A DNA stretch of 64,000 nucleotides from Trichostrongylus colubriformis (taxonomy: Eukaryota > Nematoda > Chromadorea > Rhabditida > Trichostrongylidae): the NCBI GenBank assembly GCA_963978905.1, contig OZ022261.1, forward strand, positions 19,081,582 through 19,145,581. Reading direction: 5' to 3'. The stretch's first letter is position 1. Each line of letters opens with the position of its first letter. A program made the position numbers and the translations under genes. The notes below the pieces were generated by a model. It worked only from the letters and a program-made list of their open reading frames with translations. It was not told the origin of the DNA and searched no databases. Positions 33,163-45,100 of this stretch are shown in pieces.

Positions 33163-36100
33163 GTGAGTTTCGACTTACTTTTAGTATACTAATTTTCACG
33201 AAATACACGACCACAAAGATTTCGTAAATGATATGCAGTTTGGCACTGGATGATCTTGGAGTTCCCGGTTACACATGTGACGCGGAACTGATGAAGCCAA
33301 GTAAGAAAATCCCCACGAACGTAAATTCTGTCCGTCCAGCCGATATTAAAGTGCTGATGGCTCTCGGAGACTCACTTACAGTAAGTTGTGAACTTTTTAG
33401 CAAATACCATACTACGATACAGCACGATATTACAAAGATTACTGTCATTGCGAAGTTCAATTGTTCAGGCGGCCAATGGAGCAGGTGCTGAGGATCCCCT
33501 GGGTGTTGTATTGCAGTACAGAGGTCTAGCCTTTCAAGCTGGAGGCGACAAAAGCCTAGATGAACATGCAACGATTCCTAGTTAGTTTGCACTTCACTGG
33601 ATATCATTTTATTTCTATAAAGGCACCGGAATGAGAAAGAGGGAAAAATAAGAAAGATTACTAGCAGTAACTGTAATCGTACTGCTCACGGTTTAGTTTC
33701 ATAAATTTCCGTTCTCGGTGTTTCCACAAATGTAAGAGTCAAAGTAATGGGGCACGAAAGATGGGTCCTTTACTTTTTCAAGGAGATTGGTTGTTGTTCT
33801 TTGTTACTGAAGATCATGTGAACGGATCCGTATAAAAAACGAAAGGAATTGACTTCTTGAGGTTTTCTTACGGAGGACGGGTGCGGGCAGTTGGGCAGGA
33901 TTGAATGAGCCTTCGAGCTGAAGAGACTCAATGAGACCCCTCGCAGGAAAGACGGATAAAAAATTGAAATTAGCAAAGTCCTAAAAGGAATTCAAAAAAG
34001 TATCAGCAAATCGCAAATTGTTGGTTCCTCTGTGAATTTAGTGAAAACCAGGGTATACCACACTTGTTTTAGAATATAGGGTGACCCAACTCCCGTCCAT
34101 GGCGCCTCTGAAGGAACACTCCGAAACAAAAAAGTTGGTCGACTTATTTACTTGGGGCAGTAGATGCCTGCGTAACTATTCAGGATTAACCTTTTTGCGC
34201 TGTCAGGGTGAATTCATTCCTACTCCTATCACGTCCTTTCAGTTCAGCTGACTTTTAGTAGCTGAGCAATGTTTTGCATAATTTTGTGACAGACAGAGGG
34301 ACGGACAGACGGAGGGACAAACAGACGAAGCGTTCTATATGTAGTAGGGATCCTTTATCCCTACAGCATAACTTATTTTTTCCCTTCTCCTTTCTCATCA
34401 GTTCCCCTTTTCCTTTTGTCATCATCGAGCACATGATCATTGGTCGGCAAGGCTTTCGTTTCGGAATATAAGTTTCGAATTTTGTTAGTGTATAGTTTTT
34501 CACATTTTGTCACAAGTTTGCCCTCGGTTTATCTCTAGAGTTCATAGTTTCTTCGGCGGATCGTACTGTCCGGGTAGAAACCTAAGAAATACTGGAAAAA
34601 AGGAGGAGGCCGTATGGAGACCCCTTTTTGGGGATGGGGAGATGGAGTCGCATTTTTTTCCTGTATGCCACACTTGATACTGCTCATGGCGACAATCTAG
34701 CCATGGGGATATGCGGCTCTAGAATGATGTAATTTGCGCTAAATAGGCTTGATTTATTCTATAAACAGGAGCTCTGTATATACATTATCTAACTATTCCT
34801 CAAGACAACAGAAGCCGACAAAAAAATTGCTGGTGTTGCACCCTCATTTGGGGGTTTTAGAATCATTTTCTTCAGAATTTGCTTATTGTTGAGATGATGA
34901 GACATCTAGTTGGAGGTAGAAGAAGGGGAGGAACACAACAGCCAAAAAACCGCGAAATGGGCACTGAACGGGTTATGCAGACGATCAGACCAGATGAGCC
35001 AGCGTTGGCAACGTTGCTCGGCTTCAAGAATGACTTCGCAGTTTGCACCCATAGCATAAAAGCGCACTCAGGCGAGTATAAGCCGTTCTTTCGACACAGT
35101 CTTGTCAGAGGGCTCCTCTTTGAAGGTCAGGCCACCAATAAAGAGAACACGTCTCCCCTGTTTAGATTTCCATCACCACTTTCAACGGTGTCATTAGCAG
35201 AGCTCATGACTCGGTTGAGGTGCACATACAGTAGCGCTCAAAAGTCTTCGGCCAAAACTCTTTTGTCATAACTTTTTTTCTACTTGACCAAATTTGACAA
35301 AATTTTAATATGTGATGCTTGAACCTCATGCCAACATTTCCTTCTACTTGAGTGCGCTTGACTCTTTTCATGGTTTTTTACACGAATTTACTACAAGACC
35401 ACCCAAAAAAAGTAAAGGGCTTGGTCAAGGGGAACGGCTTTCTTTACAAAATCAAAACGAGCAAGCCTCAGAGAACATTAATATATTGTAAAAAGACCAC
35501 GACCTTTGGTTACAACGGCACAGTGGGACGGCATAGCGATGGCACTCCAAAAACAAAAAAATTCATATAATCGCGTAGCCTATACCGTTGAGCGCCAAAA
35601 TAATATACTAAATATGCAGTGTATCCATGTACAACATACTAAAATTTCTCTTAGATCGGTGCAGTTGCAAAAAAGTTACAAGTGAAAAACCCCAAGTGAA
35701 AGACCATTTCGCCGAAGACTTTTGAGCGCTACTGTAGGTTAGGACAGAGTGCAGGAGGGACCGATGCGACGCTGTGCCCAGTGAACGACCAGCGAGCGAC
35801 CTTTCCGCAATGGACGCTATGGAGAGAACCATACAGCGGAGTGCTTCTCGACGTCGCCTCGGCTCCACGACACCTTTAAGGATAGGAGGGTGCACAGCGC
35901 TCCATCAGTTAACCAGAATGAGGTTACGATTGGCTAGGTGCGATATGAATACCTACTGGAGGAAATCGAATGTCTGCCATTCAACTACATACCATGTTTT
36001 TCTAAAAGTTATTTTTGCTTTTAATTCAGTAAAACTTCTCCGTTTTCTCACGAATGCACACCGTACTCGATAATCGTGGGATACGTCAAAAACATTCGGG

Positions 36101-39100
36101 TCAATAAGAATCAAACACCTGTAAAGTTTCACGCAAAAAAGCAAAATCCGGCAGAGGAGCATCCCCTCAAAGTTTCATCCACGAGGTCTGAGAACAAATC
36201 GGCGGCGGCCATGTGCTCACGAGTGTGTGATCGGTGATGCACTGTGGGAAGGAAATTGGGTGCGAAACCGTGGAGAACACTCTTTCCCGCCGAAAAGTGC
36301 TAAAATGTTGTTCGGCGCCTTATCGAACGGGTTGTTGTTATATGTATAAGATGGCGTGACAAAGTCTGTTCAAATGTACAATTTAATAGTGGCTCTGGAT
36401 GGAATTACAACCATGGAAGTAGCGCGTGCGATTTCTTCAACCGGGGTGAGCGCACTAGAATTAAGGATAAAGGGAGCCTCAGAGTAGAAGGTATGAACAT
36501 GATTGAAGAAGGCACAGAGAGAGCACAAAACTAAGTACACTGCGCGAGAATTTGGATTCGGGTAATTTTTTATGACTTGAACCAGCAGTCTGCAAAAACA
36601 AAAAGATTTTTAATGTATTCGAGTCCACGCAACGTAACCAGCGGGTTGTTTACGTGATGGCAATCCTTTGTAAATAACAATGATCAAGATTTCGAATTTC
36701 GAAATATTCCGACTAAGGTCATTTTCATCGAATTAGGAAAGACCGACATCAGAAAATGATATCAAAACTTTTTGCACAACTTACAGCTATTTACCGTACA
36801 CTTGCATTTATTGTTTTTTTTTTGAGACCATGTTCAGAACGCAGTTATAGACAGGAGGGCAATGTGAAAGCGAGTTAGGAATCGAGGAAGCATTAGGGGC
36901 AATGCGGGCTTCATTTCTCCAGTGCAATTCCTGGGATGCAGCAGCTTTGAAAAATGGATGAGGTTACTTACGCCAAAAAACCGCGTGGCCGCCCGCGGCT
37001 AGCGGCGCGGCAGGTGCGAGTGCCAGTGGCAGGGCATGGCGGCCTTCAAGCGAGGCAGTGTGGCATGGGTGGAGGAGGCGGGTTGGCATGGGTGCAGGAG
37101 GCACCAAGGTGCAATCGGTTCGCAAGTCGTACTGGTGGCGCCGCGAGTGGGACGCCGCTGAAGCGATTTTCTGGCGTAAGTAGCCTCACCCTCGAAAAAG
37201 TGAATGAAGACATTCAAAGCAGAACTCATGGCGAGTTTAATTTTGGGAAAATATAATAGTATGAATTCGAGATTCGATCAATAATGTGAAATGTAGATTG
37301 CTTATTGCACTATTTTTACAGATATTCTTCGTAAATACAACCCTAAGCTGTTTGGTTACTCAAATGGAATTGGATCACCTAATGTTTGGGAGGTCGCAAA
37401 ACTGAACGTGGCCATGCCTGGTGCTGAGGCTAAGGATCTGCCAGGACAGGCTCAACAACTCGTCGGTTTGCTGCATGCTCATCCTGAGGTCTGTACTTTT
37501 TGCAGCCAGATACCATAAGAAAACATGGGATCGCCGAGCAGTAGGTCCTTCAACGACAGTGTTTTGCTGTGTCTCTAATGATTACGATGTGCAGTAGACG
37601 GTTTGAGAGCACTCGAAAATGTTGCAAAATGAGGACCAGCGTGCCTTTTTCAAAAAAAATAATTACGGTGACCATACCCCAAGACTATGCATCAGGACAC
37701 TCCGATTGGTCATATCACGCGGGAAGACGGTGATCTCGCCCCTCAGCTCTTGTATTCACTTGCTGAAGCTGTGTTGCTGTTGTAGTATCATAATTTTCGG
37801 AGGAGGAAAGAGGGAATCTGCTATCCGATCCGAAGAAAAATTTATTTACCTCAAAATAAGGCCTGAAAATCTACAAATGTCAGATCGCGCGAAAAATAGC
37901 GATGGCTTTATGCAGTCTTCAATGCTCACAACTAGGATTTTGCAGTTTATGAAACCAGAAGGAGTATTGAAGGTCTTGCTGCGCCTTCCGATGGGATCAG
38001 GCGCATCACTTCGCCGAGTTTTACTGGCTCATGCTCGGGAGCAAAAATTGCGCTGTAGCTTTACAGAGACCGTTCTTCGGGTCTCCAAGAAGTGCAGGTC
38101 CGTCGCTAGAAGAGAATTGAGGAGGGCGATACTGATGGCCACAGGCATTACGAAAACTGGACCATTTTTGCGAGTGAAATGGGATGCCTGATATCCTCAG
38201 GATTGTACACCTTTCCCCATTATTTTTGTTCATCTTGTTTTTTCTGATGAAAAAAGGGTTCAGCTATGACGCCCCGGACGGCTGCCAACACTATCGCTCG
38301 AGGAACAGACTTCAGTTTTCAGAGAACTCCAAAGGAGGAGGTGTCATGGTGTGGGACCAAATAATCGTTCATATTTTTGTTCGCTCTCGAAAGGATGCAT
38401 TATCCGATTACCGAGTCTTCGTGCTCTGTAACCTCTTCTGGCCGTGCGTTTTAATATCCTTTTCATCTCCGAATTCTTCACCCTTTTTTCATGAAAGATA
38501 ATGAGCATTTCCCGTCAATCGGAACACTCGATCATGGTGGAGCGTCAGCGAGTGGATTTTCTGTTACGGACGACGAACGGCCCAACCTTTCTCTGACAGA
38601 AGATTACTTGATGTTTCAAGGTGAAAAAGACTTAGGCCGACACAAAACACTTGGAAGAAGTTAGAGAGTTCAAAGAGACTATTATCGAAACGTGATGCCA
38701 AGAGAGCTATTGTATAAACGTTCTGAGAAACCTCATATAGAGCTAGTTAACCAAAATCTTGGCTATTCGAAGCAATGGAGGACCAGATGTTGGAGAATCA
38801 GCATTTTTTTCGTTTTTGCTCTTTCTCCGTTGACGAATGCTTCTTTCTGTCCAGTGGTTGTATCAATTTGCAGTAGAAAAGCGACATTTTCAAAACAAAT
38901 GATGACAAAAATCTTCTGTTTTTTAGCTAAAATTTTGTGTTGGTGCGCGTCAACACCGGTGGCTACAGTTTTTACTTGGAGGTTTTTTCCGAATCCCTCT
39001 GTAAACAAAGTTTTTCGATAATTCATAAGTGGCTGTATCATTATGCAAAGCACTGTAGACCACAGCTAATATACGGCCTGTGTGCGTTCAACAGAGCGAT

Positions 39101-42100
39101 TAAGAACCATCTGCCATCCAAACCGAAAATGGCATTGTTCTGGTGATGTCGCATTTTTCTCAAAAAAAATTGAAGCTGCAATCTCATCTCCCTGTATTTG
39201 CTTTCTTTTGCGGCAAAAATAAGGCTTGTAATTTTTTGCGCTTCGCCGCCGACCGTCTGGTTAGGATTAAGCTGCTTTTTTCATATTTCCAAATGACTTT
39301 TGCTCTGAAACGCGGACAAAACACATTTTTTTTGCACTTCGTCAGCAAAAGTTTCTGAATGGATCGGTCAGGCGCAGCCAAGTAAAGGAATCTTGTCTCA
39401 TGGTCTCAATCTCATGGTCCTAATTGCTCATAAATCACCATATTCTATTCAGCACTTGAAAGAAACATGAAGGAATCAAATTCCGTTGTTCATACTCCTG
39501 TGCTAATGCAGAACACGAATATCCAAAGCAGCAACTACTCGTTTGAATTCCCGCTGATTAATCTTTAGCAGTTGTCGGCGGCAAGGAGCGCAGTCCGGAG
39601 TTTCGCGCTCGAGTTTGGTTTACTTCCCACACTGCGTCACCGTTCACGTCACCATCGCCGCTTTGCTTCAGTAGCCCTTGCATTTCCGTCCACGCCCGAA
39701 TCCCTGCTTACATGCTCGAAAGATGGAAAATGTTAGGGAATGTATCTCTGCCGTACTTTGTTTTTCGCTTGAAGCTTTGCAACTGGCCCGTAGTGAACAC
39801 TAGAACTTTAAAAATTAAAAATTTCGCATACAGACGCAGATCTATGGGAATACAACATACAACATAATCTATGGGAATAAAAGGAGCTCAAATATCGATG
39901 AACTATTCCTTCGAGAAACTCTGATTAAGTTTGTTAAAAGCTCCTGAAGGATGATTCAATCGAGCAGATAACAGATTGTGAGATGTTTTTGCGAAATTTT
40001 TAATTTCAAAAATCTACGAAAACGATACACCAAAAATTAGACCGTAGTTTTTGAAAGAAAAAGTTTCGCCATTTCTATTCGCTCGAGATGATCAAGTACT
40101 GAGATGAAATTAAAATCGTAATTAAATATCAAAATCAAATATCAACAGGTAAATTTCCCAATCCCAAGAGGAATGAAATATATGCATTGGAAATCAGCCT
40201 ATGGTGAGGTTGACTGCCATTGTCTTATCGCTCCTTTCAAGATCCAGGCAGTAGTCGCGGAGAAAGAGCAAACGGAGACAACTCGGGAACTAAAGGTGTT
40301 AGGAATGGAGCAATCATACAAACTGTTCATTTGCACTGGGGTCTGCCCCATTGTGAAGGCAACTCATAGGATTATGAAAGATTCCAGAAAATTTCGGGGC
40401 AAGTTTCGCAAAAATTACCCGATAACCTATGTATTGAACACGTCATGTCGTAGAGAACAAGCGGGTGGTATTAAGTGGGAAGGAGCCTTTTCTTTTCGAA
40501 AATCGCATTCAGCTTGTCTCAACCGTGCAAAATTAAAGCAATCGCCCAGTTGGCGCGCCAATGGGCGCCGCTGCGGCCACGCGACTTGTACGTGCTGTAT
40601 GCACTGCTACTTGTACTATAATTTATGGTGAAATACCCTTCTAAAACATGGCAGTGCATGTACGAGACTACGTGCGGCAACGTTGTGAATTAGTGGGTAC
40701 GCTAATTTATAAAAGCGTGAGTTATACTCATCGCTAAAGCACAAAGGAATGACCCTTCAGGGCTCAAAGATATTTGTACCATCTGCAGCATCCTCAGCAC
40801 TTTTCGTGCCGGTACTGACAAAAGAATGTGCGATAGAGTTAACAAATACCTTATCTACTTTATGTCATGAAAGGTAACCCGCCTTATTGCTGATTAGGTG
40901 CTTAACAGCTATGTCACCCATATAACAAGTTAAGAAACAGCGCCAAGCTAAGATCTTGGAGAATCGAGAAGGCTGCTCAAATGGATAGATATATCAGTTT
41001 AGTCCTTGAAACATGACTTTGGGACAACTCAGTTGACAATGAGAGGGGGTGAAATCAGGTGTATATAGTGTGAGAGGAAGCGTAATAATCGTCCTTGTTG
41101 ATGAGGTGCCGACAGAGAGCGACAGCTTCCATGCAAGTGACGCTCAGCGCCATTATTGCAGGATTCTCTAACAAAGTAGCGACTTCAATCCAATGCATGA
41201 GCAGTTCTCCGAAGTTTAACAAAAACCGCACTGGAGTGCTTATTATGTCACGATAAAGTTTTAGAAAGCGCGAGAAAGCTTTATGTGGAGACGGGTGACG
41301 GGTAAGGCCGCCGTCAAGCCTCGCGTTTTTGCGATTTTGCGATTCTGCGAACTTGCGGTGTTGCGGCGCCGTACGCGAAGTTACAGCAGTGCAGCATCTC
41401 AAGGTCGTAAAGGGTAACGTGATGGTGGATATCCACAGACAGTGATGGGGTGTGCGCGGCGTGCACCACGTGACGTTTGCGCACGAGAAGGCTGGGCTCG
41501 GTGGAAATCTATTACCCATATATAAAGCAGAAGTTTGGTGTATTTATTTGTCTGTGTGTCTGTTTGTTTGTCGCATGATGCATTCTAAACTGAACTGCAT
41601 GCAGCCTGGAGGTAGGGCAAGTTAGATTGGGTAGGGGCCGATCTAATTGTAAGAAACATAAGAACTAAGTTTAGCTCCCCGCCATGTGCGGGGCTTGCAT
41701 GGAAATGGATGGGTGCTTCAATTTAAAGGCACATTCCAGGATTATTGGAATATCACATCTCCTGCCGTGGATACATAGTTCGACCCAAGCCACGTAGGCT
41801 GTACTTTACCGAGGCGTGGGTGTCAGTTCCGGGAGCGTGCAGAGCCAAAGAATCTAGCGCGACAGCTCGGCCCCGCCCACCCCAACCGGGGGTCTGCCTT
41901 TAGTCTTCGACTCTTATCTTTAACATAGGTAGACAGCTACGTAGCCAAGATCTTGAAATTGGCAGTAAACCAATCGTCTCGCGAACTAAATCACCTGACC
42001 CCACACTAAGCATCGGAACACTTGCAGCATACACCCGGCTGCAGTGGGCGGGACCGAGCTGTTGCGCTAGATTCTTTGGCTCTGCACGCTCCAGGAACTG

Positions 42101-45100
42101 ACATCCACGCTCCGGTAAAGGTACAGCCTACGTAGCTTGGGTCAAACTATCCATCCACGGCAGTATATGTGATATCCCAGTGATCCTGGAATGTGCCTTT
42201 AAGTCTTCGCTTGAGTTTGATATCGGGAAGATCAGTAGTGGGTCTGCTGAGGTCGGGTGAGTTAGAAATGGGTAGGGGCACCAAGTACGGATTACATAAG
42301 AACAACTAGGGAATGGGCCCTGGAGAGGTCGTGCAAAGTACGATTCGGTATAGGCCTATCTAAGTGACAAAGCCTAGCTTCACCCACCATGGGCAGGGCT
42401 AGCGCGGAAATCGATGGGTGCTAAGATTTGAGTCCTCGTTTTTGTTCCAAAAACCGGTAAGGTCAGGAATGAGTCTGTTGAGGTCGCGCAAGTTAAGAAT
42501 GGGTAGGGACTGAAGAAAGTGTGAGCATACAAAGCTAGTTAGGAATGGACTGTAGACGTCGGGCAAAATAAGGCAGGGTGGGGCAAACCCATGTGTACGG
42601 AGCACATAAATACTAAGCCTACCTCCACCTACCGTGGGCGGGCATGCGCGGAAATCGATGGGTGCACAAGTTTGAGTCCTCGTTTGGGTTCGATAAATCT
42701 GCAAGGTCAGGAGTGGGACTGTTGCGGTCGGGCGAGTTAGAATTGGGTGGGGGCTCACCAAACACGGAGCCACATAAGAAGCAAATTAGGAACGGGTCTG
42801 GAGAGATTGGGCAAATGAGGATCGATAGAAACTGACCAAAGTGTGCGGAGCACATAAGAACTGACCTAGCTCCGTTTCCGTTGGCGTGGTCTGCACTAAA
42901 ATGCCCGATGCTCAAATTTAAGTCATCGCTCAGGTTCCATAAATAGGCCACGCGTCGGGAAAAGTTAAGCTCAGGTGAACCGTGAGGAGCAGTTAAGAGA
43001 GGCCTCCCTGTGAGAGTAGGGCGTATTTTGAATAAATTGACAATACCTACCACAAATTAGCAATTCCTCTCCAGAATGGTATATACACTGGATAAAAGTG
43101 AAACTGTCGGTTTATGCGCAAGGAGCAGGTAACGGTTACTGAACCGAATCCGTAAGTAGATGGAGTCTGTGAGGATGTGCGCGAATGTGCGGGAGAGAAG
43201 AATGAAGAAGGATCAGAGGATAGGCATGATAGAGACAGTGTGTATATAAGAGGGCCGTCCTCTCTTCAGGTGAAATCTGGCCTCATTTAATCTATTCAAA
43301 GTTTTTTTCAGTCTCTCTAAGTGCGTCTTATCATCTGGACTTGTGACTGTAATATCGTCCAGATCGCTGAAATATCGCGGGTGCCGACCCGATCCCAAAT
43401 GAAATCCGCGTATAGTCAAATAGTCCTTTATGCGTATTAATTGAATAATGAGTACCCTAAAGTCCCATAGATAAGAGCGGTTTGATTTACCGGTAAAAAA
43501 AATTCTTAAAAATTCTTCAAATTCTTCAAAAAATTTCTAAAAATTAGCATTGTTTCAAATTTCTCTCTAGCAGCAGTCACTCCCAATGCAACAGTAAAAA
43601 TAGATTTCTCACAACCGGTTTCGCAATTTCAACTTCGGGAGATCATGACTCGGTTCCTGCATCTTTTCTCACAGAATGAGCACCATTTGATTCGCTACAT
43701 TTTTGGAAGTACTATGGGTATTTGCATATCTTATTTTGAAGAAGGGCTGATGATTCATAGAGCGCGAAAACAAAAAAAAAAAGTCGACTTCAACCATCAT
43801 TCTTTCCGAACACACTGCTGCTGAAGAAGCTGTCCAGATGTTTGGAAAAGTGGAACATAGTTAGCGCTAGATCTGGTGAATATGACAGAAGAGTAATGGC
43901 TTCTGCCTTCAACTGCTTCAATTACTGGAAGAGGATTTGTGAAAATGCGCTTGCGCATAGCTGCCCTGAGGGGTCTCTCGGCACCCATTTCTTTGGGTTT
44001 TTCCAAATCAAGGCTACTTGAGGTGGTTGGTCAAGCTTGTTTGTTGAGGGCCAATACTGTGGATATCCCCTGCAAGTATGGGCGCTTATCGCTTTCTGTC
44101 GCTTTAGTTAAAGGAACCGGAAGGGGGTCCGAAACAAGAGAAACATACAAAGAAATGAGCATTTCGTAACGAACGCAGAAGGTTAGAAGCGATAATCGGT
44201 GAAAAAACCCGAATTCAAAAGTGCATCGCTGCGGTGTGTATTCGCGCCTCATTCGCATCATCGCACTGGCGTTCCGAGTTGTCCGCTGTAGGAGACGGCC
44301 GCGGGCCAACTTTAGTTGTAGCACCTGACTCCCAGCGCAGTGGAGTGGCCATTCCCAACTACATTAACATTCATGTAAGTACATCTAGAAACAATATAAG
44401 AAAGAACAAAGGAGAAGGTAAAAGGAATGAACAACTTTATAATGGAAACATCTTCTCTTGGCACCATGCCAAGGCGTCAAATTGGCGAGTTTGTGCAATG
44501 GCGGCCACTTGAACTCGTCCACACTACGTCTGTTCTACCGTAAGCCAAAATTACTCCCTTACGGTGTCTTTAAAGCGATTTGATCAATTGAAAATTGGAG
44601 CAACTCGTTCTCATTTCTGCACTTGGGACAAAGTGTTCAGTACAATGCTTCACCCCCTCCCCTTGCAGCACTCACATTTGTGGTCACCTTCGCTGGGACT
44701 CAGCTAAACAAAAACTCGCGAAGTGAAGTCATCTAAAAAGTGCCATTTTCGCAGTACTTTATAATTTTCCTAATAACTCAAAAAACTTGTAACATTTCGA
44801 GAAAAGCACATATCCAGAAAGAGCAACTTTTTCTCTATTTAAGGAGCACAACTTGTAAATTAATTCATGTAGACGCGCTTCGAAATTTGAATTTATCTTG
44901 TGAACGCGCGAATGCGGCCAGAACTTTCCTTATACCCTAATAAAAAAATAGCAATAGAAAAAGTATAGAGAACAGTAAGAGTAAAGGTAAAGTTGTAGGC
45001 TATTAATGCGATAATCATGAGCACACAGCGCCAAAGGAAAACGTATACAAACGTCAATTTTCATTTTCTAGCACAAACCGCTCTTATCTACGGGCCGCTC

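Larger units (their letters stand above)
33581..37321 (+). other. lipase intron 3 (3.7 kb), repeat-filled
   Basis: Contains a GACAGACGGA-type repeat, a candidate foreign exon (34,876-35,226), a 506-bp MITE, a P repeat and a GC-rich repeat. No further lipase exon is needed: exon 3 joins exon 4 in phase to give TIPN-ILRKYNP. Confidence 0.75.

Noticed and set aside
40173..40631. 152-codon plus-strand frame in the lipase intron
   Set aside because: No recognisable domain and no splice or polyA context; it may be chance.
42399..43053. Minus-strand Pro/Thr-rich frames of 124 and 144 codons
   Set aside because: They translate the 240-bp tandem array; the same peptide repeats with the unit.
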